A DNA stretch of 64,000 bases, from contig JAHBWC010000007.1 in the NCBI GenBank assembly GCA_019637225.1, positions 99,815 to 163,814 on the forward strand. The letters are read 5' to 3'. Numbering within the stretch: position 1 is the stretch's first letter; every line of letters begins with the position of its first letter. The position numbers and the translations under genes were made by a program. The DNA is from Labilithrix sp. (GTDB taxonomy: Bacteria; Myxococcota_A; Polyangia; Polyangiales; Polyangiaceae). The notes beneath the pieces were generated by a model. The model did no database searches. It saw only the letters and a program-made list of their open reading frames with translations, and was not told where the DNA came from. This document shows, one piece after another, positions 57,589 through 64,000 of the stretch.

Positions 57589-58665
57589 TCAGAGCGTCGC
57601 GAGGGAGAGCAGGCGGGCGTGCACGATGCGGCGAGGCTTTGCGCCGATGTCCGTGACGTCGAACGTGCTCAGCGTCCGCGTCTGCGTCACGCCGGTCGTC
57701 ATCCCTCCCGTCGGCACGTTCTCGGGCAGCTCGACCTTGCTCTCCTCGAACGAGCCGCGGACGCGCTCGCTCGGCCGGTTGCCGCTCGGGAGGAGCACGT
57801 CGGACGCGACGGCGATCCGGAGCTCCGCGCCGCGCGCCCCGCGGAGGGCGAGCTTCGCGCCGCCGAGCGCGCGGAGCGCTCGCGCGCGCGTCTCGGACCA
57901 CCCGCGCTCGTCGCCGCTCGACGAGACGAGGCGCAGATCGACGACGAGCCCGCTCGCGTCGACGATCGCGAGGAACGTCGCGCTCCCGCGCTCGGGCGCG
58001 AGGCCGGCGTAGGCGGCGCCCTCGAGCGCGCGCAGCACGGGCCCCTCCGGACCGAGCCCGACGTCGACGTCACGCGCCCGAACGCCGTCCCGCAGCGCTT
58101 GCTCGGCACGACGCTTCGCCTCGCCCGCGGTCGGCGCGTCGGGCGCCGCCGAGCGCCGGCCCGTGCCCGTCGCGCCCTCGCGCGGGTCCGTCACGGCGAA
58201 CGGATTGGAGGTGCCGCCCGCGATGCCGAGCGCGATCGGGCGCGGCTCGAAGAGCACGAGCGGCGCGCCTGAGCCGCTGGGCGCCGCGGCACTGGCGGTC
58301 GGAGGCGCGTCGGCGGGCCCGGCCTGGGAAGCCGTCTCGAGGTGCGGGCCGCTCTCGCCTGCGGGGCCGCTCTCGCCTGCGGGGCCGCTCGCGCCTGGCG
58401 GCTCGCGCGGCGTGGCGGCATGGGCGCCGACCTCGAGCGACGCCGCGGCCGATGCGGCCGACGCGGCCACCGCTTCGTCGTCGGGGCTCTCCAGCACGAC
58501 GAGCTCGATCGCGGGGTCCGCGTCGTCGGCGTCGCGGAGCGGCGCGCCCGCGGTCGGCCCCGACGAGAGTGCCCGCGCGCCTACGAGCAGCAGCGGCGCG
58601 TGGACGGCAGCCGCGAGGCACGCGGCGATCACCGTGCGTCGTGTGTCGTGGGGCGGAGACCTCAT
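57589..58665 (-). CDS. TonB-like/AgmX-type periplasmic protein of unknown function
   Basis: A 358-residue protein with an N-terminal signal or anchor (RTVIAACLAAAVHAPLLLVG), a long Ala/Pro/Gly/Ser-rich segment (about 45-170) with a duplicated GPAGESGPAGESGP, and a C-terminal domain of about 180 residues (SATFLAIVDASGLVVDLRLV, GAELRIAVASDVLLPSG). The layout resembles TonB-family or energy-transducing periplasmic proteins without a clear named motif. ATG is taken at the start of the signal peptide; an in-frame ATG six codons upstream is possible. It is convergent with the PEGA-like gene. Confidence 0.5.
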   Translation of the reverse strand: MRSPPHDTRRTVIAACLAAAVHAPLLLVGARALSSGPTAGAPLRDADDADPAIELVVLESPDDEAVAASAASAAASLEVGAHAATPREPPGASGPAGESGPAGESGPHLETASQAGPADAPPTASAAAPSGSGAPLVLFEPRPIALGIAGGTSNPFAVTDPREGATGTGRRSAAPDAPTAGEAKRRAEQALRDGVRARDVDVGLGPEGPVLRALEGAAYAGLAPERGSATFLAIVDASGLVVDLRLVSSSGDERGWSETRARALRALGGAKLALRGARGAELRIAVASDVLLPSGNRPSERVRGSFEESKVELPENVPTGGMTTGVTQTRTLSTFDVTDIGAKPRRIVHARLLSLATL

Positions 58666-58721
58666 GGGCGCGTGACCGGGCACCGTTCGATGCGTCGCCG
58701 CGCGCCGTCATTCATTGTCCG

Positions 58722-58757
58722 GTGCGCCACGAACGCGCGGTGCGCCACGAACGCGCC
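58722..58757 (+). repeat. Tandem 18-base duplication
   Basis: GTGCGCCACGAACGCGCG is followed at once by GTGCGCCACGAACGCGCC. It lies between the TonB-like gene and the big fusion gene. Confidence 0.85.
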
Positions 58758-58765
58758 GCGACGAC

Positions 58766-58783
58766 CGCGGGTCCGGACCCGCG
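58766..58783. terminator. Perfect 18-base palindrome after the fusion gene
   Basis: CGCGGGTCCGGACCCGCG is self-complementary and lies 15 bases past the minus-strand stop (58799). It lacks a T tract, so it may be a weak terminator or an exonuclease block. Confidence 0.45.
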
Positions 58784-58798
58784 ACCGGGCCGCGGCGC

Positions 58799-61700
58799 TC
58801 AGGAGAGCGCGAAGACCTTCTGGAACGTCATGAGCAGCGAGACGTCGTTCGACTTGATCGCGCCCGAGAGGAACTCGGTCGGACCCGGCGTGTACGCGTC
58901 GCGCACGATCTTGGTGAAGATCTCCGCGCTCGTCTTGAGCACGCAGTCCGCGGTGCCGCCGGCGGGCTTGCCGAGCTTCACCTCGCACGACTCCTTGGAG
59001 ACGACGACGGTCCACTTGGCTTTGTCGTCGCTCCCGAGCGTGAAGTAGAACGAGACCGGCTTGTCGACGGCGTCCTTCTGGAACTTGCCCTGGAGCTCGC
59101 TGAAGAGCGTGACGAGCGGGTGCTCCTTCGGAGCGCCGTCGTCCTCGATGCTCTCGAGCCGCGCGACGTCGAGGATCGTGCCTTGCCGGAGGGCGAGGAC
59201 GGCGCGGTGAGCGAGCTTCGCGACCTCGCGTGAGGCGTCTCCGGCGGAGAGCCCCTTGGTGAGGCGCTTCATGTCGGTGACGGTGATCGGCGGGCCGATG
59301 CGCGCCTCGATCTTGCGGCTCAGCGGGATCTTCCCGCCCTTCGGCATCGCCTCGCGCGTACCCGACAGGTAGAGCGGGAGGATGTCGACGCCGTACGTGA
59401 GCGCGAGGTGGCCGAGCAGCGGCTTGAACTCGTGGAGATCCCCGTCGAGCGACCGCGTGCCCTCGGGGAAGATGAGCATCGTCTTGCCCTGCGTGAGGAT
59501 CTCCCCGGCCTGACGCTCGCTCGCGCGGAGGCCGCCCTTGCGGTCGACGGCCTTCAGGTTGGTCAGGTTCTCGAAGAACGCGCGCTGCAGCGTGTTCTTC
59601 TCGAAGAAGTAGTCCTGCGCCGCGAGCGTGGTGATGTCCTCGCCGTACTTGCCGAGCGCGTGACGCACGAAGCCCATGTCGAGGTGGCTGACGTGGTTCG
59701 CCACGACGATCGTGTTGCGGTTGTGCGGGATGAACGCGCGCCCGACGACGCTCGAGCGCATCACGTCGCCGTAGAAGAGGTCCTGGAGCTTGCCGATGAG
59801 CTTCTTGCCCTGCTCCTGCATCGGCTCGGGGAGGACGATCGGTCGCTTGCCGTCGCGCTCGCCGTCGTCGTCGCGGCCGTTCGACCGACCCTCGATCGCG
59901 TAGCGCGATCGCGTGAGCGCCTGCGGCCTGAGCGACGCGCGCTCGGTGCCTACGAGGTTCTCGACGTCGGCCACGGTCCGGCAAGCCTGGAGCGCCTTCG
60001 GCTCGATCGTGCCGTACTTCGCCTCGAGCGCGACGAGCAGCTCCGTCAGCGCGAGCGAGTCGAACCCGAGGTCGTCGCCGATCGTCATGTCGCCGTGGAT
60101 CTCGGACGCCTTCTTGCCCTTCACGGCGGCGAGCGCCACGCGGACGGGGCTCGTCGGGGCGTCGCCCTCGCTCTGACGCGACGTCGCCTGAATCAGGCGC
60201 TCGAGCATCTTGCGAGCCTCGTTCCGCTTCACCTTGCGGGTCGCGGTCTTGGGCAGCGGCGCGTCGTACAGGTGGACGATCGTCGGCTGGCGCCCGTAGG
60301 GCAGCTTCGAGATCGCGGCGCGGAGCGCGGCCTGCGCGCGATCGTTGCGCGTCGCGCGATCGACGCTCTCGTCCTCCTCGGGCACGGCGATGCAGCCGAC
60401 GCGCTCGCCGCCGCTTCGTCCGGTGACGCCGACGACGGCGAGCTCGGCGACGTGCGGGACCTTGCCGAGCATGCGCTCGATGTCGTCGGGGTAGACGTTC
60501 TCGCCGGTCGACGTGACGATGACGTCCTTCACGCGGCCGACGAGGACGAGTCGACCGTTTCGATCGAGCTTGCCGAGGTCGCCCGTGTGGAGCCAGCCGT
60601 CCTCGCTCTTCACGAGCTTGGTGGCCTCGGGATCGGTGTAGCCCGCCATCACGTTCGGGCCGCGCGCGAGGACCTCGCCGACGCCGTGCTCGTCCGGCGA
60701 GTCGATCTTGATCGTGACGCCGGGGATCGGCTTGCCGACCTGCCCCGCGGGCGAGCCGGGTTTCGCGACCGTGAGCACCGGCGCGGCCTCGGTGAGGCCG
60801 TAGCCCTCGGTGAGCTTGAAGCCGAGGCCGGCGAAGAGCTTCTGCGTCTCCGGCGGGAGCGCGGCGCCGCCGGAGATGAGCCAGCGGATGTTGCCGCCGA
60901 GGCCCTCGTGCACGGGCCCGAAGAGGACGCGGCCGAGATCGATCCCGGTGCCCTTCGAGAGCTGGCGGTTGAGATCGGCGGCGACCTCGAAGACCTTCTC
61001 GACGAACGGCCCCTTGGCCTGCACCTGCGAGAGAATGCGCCGCTCGAGGAGCTGCCACACCGCGGGGACGCCGACCATCGCGGTGACGCGCGCCTCCTTC
61101 AGCGCGGCGGAGACGCGATCGCCCTTGAGCTCGTCGAGGTACACGACGCGCGCGCCTCGCGAGAACGGCAGCACCATCCCGCAGGTGAACTCGAACGTGT
61201 GGTGGATCGGCAGGACCGAGAGCACGCGGTCGCCGTTTCCGAGCGGGAAGAGCGGCGCGAGCGCGGCGACGAGCGACGTGAAGTTCGCGTGCGTGAGCAT
61301 CACGCCCTTCGGCTTGCCCGTGGTGCCGCTCGTGTAGATGAGGCTCGCGACGTCGTCGTCGTCGACCTCGACGGCCGGACGCACGAGCGACGGGTCGGCG
61401 GCCGTGAAGTCGGCGAGGCGGTGCTTCTCGAGGGCGCCGAGCTTGTCGACCTCCGCGCGGCACGCCTCGTCCACCTTGGCGTCCCAGAGCACGACGCGCG
61501 CCTCGCTCTCGCGGACGACGTTCGCGAGCTGGACCGGCTCGAGCGCAGGATCGATCGGGACGGCGGTCGCCCCGGCGCGCACGACGCCGAAGAACGCGAT
61601 CGGCCAGTCGGGGTGGTTGTGACCCGAGAGGACGACGCGATCGCCCTTCTTCACGCCGAGGGCGGCGAGGCGCGCGGCGGTCGCGTTCGCGCGCGCCTGC

Positions 61701-63520
61701 ACGTCGAGGAACGTCGTCCGCGCGATGCCGTCGTCTTCCATGCGGCCGAAGGCGAGCGCGTGCTCGTGGCGCTCGGCCATCTGGTCGACGAGCGAAGCGA
61801 GCGTGTCGTGAGCCTTGAGGGGCTTGAGCTCCTTCTTGTAGCGCTCGTCCATCCAGGGGATGACGCGCTTCTCCATGGCCGGCATGTGCTGGTTCATCCA
61901 GTAGTCGGCCCAGTCGATCTTCTCGGGCGTCCAGTCGAGCGTCGCGCGCTCCTCCGGCGAGAGGCGGGCGTACGCGGCGTGCGTGTTGGCGCACGAGAAG
62001 GGTCCCTTCTGGTCCCACGTGAAGGGCGCGAAGAGGCGGATGATGTGATCGATCTTCTCTTCCGTCCGCGCCGCGCTCTCGAGCGCGCTCGCGGCGGGCC
62101 GCGCGACGACCTTCGCCGGTCCGGGCGCCTTCTTCAGGACCTTCGCCATGGTCCGCGCCGCGCGCGCCATCGCGCCGGGGCCGACCGCGTCGAAGCGCTC
62201 CTGCGAGACGATCGCCGGCTCCATGTGCTGCTGGACGAAGTTGATGAACGGGTTGCCCTTGCCGCGCCGCTGGAAGTACTTGCGCTTGTAGAGCGCGATG
62301 AGCTCGCCGAAGCGCTCGCTCGTGCCGGGGTTCACGTCGCTGGCGCCGTACTGGTAGACCGGCTTCGCGGTGCCCTCGAGGAGCTCGGCGAGCGTGAGGA
62401 TCATGCCGGCGCAGACGATGTCGGCCGGGATGAAGTCGAGGACGACGTCGCGGCCGATGATCTGGTGGTGGCCCTTCAGCGAGAGGAAGATGATCGGCGC
62501 GGACGTGCCGATGCCCTCGTTCCAGCCGGGGAAGGGGAAGCGGATCGTGCTCTCGCAGCACGCGGGCCGCGCGATCGTGTACGGGATGCCGGAGCGCGCG
62601 ATGATCTGCTCGCCGATGCTCTTCGTGTACGTGTAGATGTTCGGCCAGCCCCAGTGGGTGGCGCGCTCGAGGCCGGCCTCGACGAGGCGGTCGGAGACGT
62701 ACTTCCGCTTGACGCTCTTGAGCTCCTCCTCGAGCGGCGTGCCCGTCGTGGGCTCGCTCCGGCGCGTCAGGTTCTTGTTGGCGCGCTCGAGGAACTCGCT
62801 CTGACGGAAGGCGTCCTCGCAGCGGCTCTTGGCCTGCGCGATGAGGTCGAGGCAGTCGGAGATCTCGCGCTCGGGATCCCAGAGGTGACGACCGAGCTCC
62901 TCCGCGCGTGGGAACGGGTGCTTGTCGCCCGGCTTCTCCTCGAGGATGAGGCCCTCTCGGTTGCCGACGACGTAACACGTCGACGTGTGCATCAGCGGCG
63001 CGTCGCCGAGCGCCTTCGAGAGCGCGACGAGGTTCTGCGCTCCGAACGCGTTGGTGTCGAGCGCCTCGTCGAGCGGCGGGTTGAAGTCGACGACGCCCGC
63101 GACGTTCACGACCGCGTCGATCGTGCCCTTCAGATCCGTCACGTCGATGCCGCAGAGCGGGAGGCCGACGTCGCCGTCGATCGGGACGATCTTCTCCTTC
63201 AGGAACGCCTCGAGCCCCTCGCCGTGGATGGTGCGGAGCGGATCGAGCGCCTCGCTCGTCGCGATGGTGTTCCAGAAGCGCTGCTCGCTCGTCTCCTTCG
63301 CGGACTTGCGCACGAGGAGGAAGATCTTGCCGAGCTCCGGATACCGGCACAGCAGGAGGACCCAGAAGATCTTGCCGAGGAAGCCCGTCCCGCCGAGGAC
63401 CAGGAGGCGCGAGCCTTCGAGCTGGGCGCGGATATCGAGCGGCGGGATCGGCGTCGCTGCGGCGCCGCTCCCGTTCTGCTCTTTGCGGACTCCCGGACCG
63501 GTTTCTCCGTGGTGATGCAT
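58799..63520 (-). CDS. Five-domain fusion: acyl reductase, AMP-ligase, carrier protein, PlsC acyltransferase, SCP2
   Basis: A 1573-residue protein. Residues 30-430 form a fatty acyl-CoA reductase-like NAD-binding domain (LVLGGTGFLGKIF near 42, YTYTKSIGEQ with Y-x3-K near 298). An extension follows to about 600. Residues 610-1110 are an acyl-AMP ligase (YTSGTTGKPKG near 727, GYGLTEAAPVL, GWLHTGDLGKLD). Residues about 1130-1205 are an acyl carrier protein with the phosphopantetheine Ser in GFDSLALTELL near 1153. Residues 1255-1440 are a PlsC acyltransferase (NHVSHLDMGF near 1273, FPEGTRSLD near 1353). The last 95 are SCP2-like. It would activate, carry, reduce and transfer acyl chains. It recalls the ElbD-type ether-lipid enzymes of Myxococcus, from memory, so ether-lipid synthesis is a plausible role. 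Confidence 0.88.
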   Translation of the reverse strand: MHHHGETGPGVRKEQNGSGAAATPIPPLDIRAQLEGSRLLVLGGTGFLGKIFWVLLLCRYPELGKIFLLVRKSAKETSEQRFWNTIATSEALDPLRTIHGEGLEAFLKEKIVPIDGDVGLPLCGIDVTDLKGTIDAVVNVAGVVDFNPPLDEALDTNAFGAQNLVALSKALGDAPLMHTSTCYVVGNREGLILEEKPGDKHPFPRAEELGRHLWDPEREISDCLDLIAQAKSRCEDAFRQSEFLERANKNLTRRSEPTTGTPLEEELKSVKRKYVSDRLVEAGLERATHWGWPNIYTYTKSIGEQIIARSGIPYTIARPACCESTIRFPFPGWNEGIGTSAPIIFLSLKGHHQIIGRDVVLDFIPADIVCAGMILTLAELLEGTAKPVYQYGASDVNPGTSERFGELIALYKRKYFQRRGKGNPFINFVQQHMEPAIVSQERFDAVGPGAMARAARTMAKVLKKAPGPAKVVARPAASALESAARTEEKIDHIIRLFAPFTWDQKGPFSCANTHAAYARLSPEERATLDWTPEKIDWADYWMNQHMPAMEKRVIPWMDERYKKELKPLKAHDTLASLVDQMAERHEHALAFGRMEDDGIARTTFLDVQARANATAARLAALGVKKGDRVVLSGHNHPDWPIAFFGVVRAGATAVPIDPALEPVQLANVVRESEARVVLWDAKVDEACRAEVDKLGALEKHRLADFTAADPSLVRPAVEVDDDDVASLIYTSGTTGKPKGVMLTHANFTSLVAALAPLFPLGNGDRVLSVLPIHHTFEFTCGMVLPFSRGARVVYLDELKGDRVSAALKEARVTAMVGVPAVWQLLERRILSQVQAKGPFVEKVFEVAADLNRQLSKGTGIDLGRVLFGPVHEGLGGNIRWLISGGAALPPETQKLFAGLGFKLTEGYGLTEAAPVLTVAKPGSPAGQVGKPIPGVTIKIDSPDEHGVGEVLARGPNVMAGYTDPEATKLVKSEDGWLHTGDLGKLDRNGRLVLVGRVKDVIVTSTGENVYPDDIERMLGKVPHVAELAVVGVTGRSGGERVGCIAVPEEDESVDRATRNDRAQAALRAAISKLPYGRQPTIVHLYDAPLPKTATRKVKRNEARKMLERLIQATSRQSEGDAPTSPVRVALAAVKGKKASEIHGDMTIGDDLGFDSLALTELLVALEAKYGTIEPKALQACRTVADVENLVGTERASLRPQALTRSRYAIEGRSNGRDDDGERDGKRPIVLPEPMQEQGKKLIGKLQDLFYGDVMRSSVVGRAFIPHNRNTIVVANHVSHLDMGFVRHALGKYGEDITTLAAQDYFFEKNTLQRAFFENLTNLKAVDRKGGLRASERQAGEILTQGKTMLIFPEGTRSLDGDLHEFKPLLGHLALTYGVDILPLYLSGTREAMPKGGKIPLSRKIEARIGPPITVTDMKRLTKGLSAGDASREVAKLAHRAVLALRQGTILDVARLESIEDDGAPKEHPLVTLFSELQGKFQKDAVDKPVSFYFTLGSDDKAKWTVVVSKESCEVKLGKPAGGTADCVLKTSAEIFTKIVRDAYTPGPTEFLSGAIKSNDVSLLMTFQKVFALS

Positions 63521-63780
63521 GGGGGCCCGCGTCCTTACCGCACGAGGTAGAGCGCGGCAACGAATGGTCTCGCGTGGTTGCGAGAGAAACGGGCGGCCCG
63601 CGCGAGGGGCTTCGGCGCGTCGCGCGTAGGGCCGTAAGTGGTTGGATTTATGCGTGTCCTACAGTGGAGGTGGATGTCGCATGAGCGGAGGCGCACGCGC
63701 GCGATTTCAGGGCGCTCGTCGCTTCGGGCTGCGGCGAGGAGGCGTGACGCCGCGGGTCGCGGAGTCGGCTCAGCGTCGGC

Positions 63781-64000
63781 TCAGAAGGAGCTCTCGAGCT
63801 GCGACTTCTGCAAGGCGTCGATCGCCTTGCGGGTCTCTTCGTCGACCTCGTCGCTGTTCGAGGCGGCGCCCGCGCTTCCCGGCGCGCCGCCCTTCGTTCG
63901 CCCGGCGCGCGCCGCCGGCTTCGGCTCGGCGGCGGCCTTCGGTTCGGCGGTGGCCTTCGGCTCGGCGGCGGCCTTCGGCTCGGCGACGGGCGCGCGCGCG
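63781..64000 (-). CDS. C-terminal end of a protein with AEPKAA repeats (cut by the window)
   Basis: The frame is open from the window edge to a stop at 63781. It encodes an AEPKAAAEPKATAEPK repeat stretch, produced by an 18-base tandem repeat in DNA, then ARAGRTKGGAPGS and a more conserved-looking tail (SNSDEVDEETRKAIDALQKS, ending QLESSF). Repeats of this type form flexible, often cell-wall- or nucleic-acid-associated linkers. The start and the domain before it lie outside the window, so no function is assigned. Confidence 0.6.
   Translation of the reverse strand, partial: ARAPVAEPKAAAEPKATAEPKAAAEPKPAARAGRTKGGAPGSAGAASNSDEVDEETRKAIDALQKSQLESSF

Overview
The window is very GC-rich with strong third-position GC bias. 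It reads like a chromosomal segment of a myxobacterium, probably of the Polyangium/Sorangium side (inference). The reasons are five eukaryote-like Ser/Thr protein kinases, many lipoproteins of lineage-restricted type (Cys-rich, six-bladed, LamG-like), an FHA-domain sigma-54 activator, a reductase/ligase/acyltransferase fusion protein, and a conventional bacterial housekeeping backbone. No rRNA, tRNA, CRISPR array or prophage was seen.

Layout. 1-7.8 kb: the end of pheT, a membrane-anchored kinase, a DUF1232 protein, a PD-(D/E)XK-like protein, a coiled-coil kinase and an exported protein. 8.1-13 kb: a membrane protein, tatA, a Tat-exported dienelactone hydrolase, a lipoprotein serpin and an alpha/beta hydrolase. 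13-23 kb: an aminotransferase behind palindromic operator-like repeats, a dyad-packed intergenic region, Cys-rich lipoproteins, a squalene/phytoene synthase family enzyme, an aldehyde dehydrogenase and an Mrp ATPase. 23-28.4 kb: a MoxR ATPase translationally coupled to a 1508-residue protein of unknown function. 28.4-38 kb: an outer-membrane barrel, FAD oxidase, acyltransferase, redoxin lipoprotein, DUF885 peptidase-like lipoprotein and ketopantoate reductase family protein. 38-45.9 kb: a four-helix-bundle gene whose start lies in a long inverted repeat, a hexamer array, a sigma-54 promoter with palindromic upstream sites driving a propeller lipoprotein, then a sigma-54 activator/kinase operon, a PQQ-type sugar dehydrogenase and a SixA-like protein without its catalytic histidines. 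46-49.7 kb: a lipid kinase, an epimerase and a decayed IS256-type transposase. 49.7-64 kb: lipoproteins, a GT-C glycosyltransferase divergent from a two-kinase/PEGA-like cluster, a TonB-like protein, a 1573-residue acyl reductase-ligase-carrier-acyltransferase-SCP2 fusion, and the end of an AEPK-repeat protein.

How it fits together. Signalling (kinases, FHA activator, phosphatase-like protein) and envelope/lipid functions (acyltransferases, lipid kinase, GT-C, Tat, many lipoproteins) dominate. A recurring promoter feature is a TANNNT-like box only 6-9 bases before the start codon of at least thirteen genes, which suggests frequent leaderless transcription. The most unusual loci are the 38.0-38.95 kb region (long hairpin over a start codon, hexamer array, sigma-54 promoter), the MoxR/1508-residue pair, the dyad-packed intergenic region at 14.3-14.7 kb, and the multidomain lipid enzyme.
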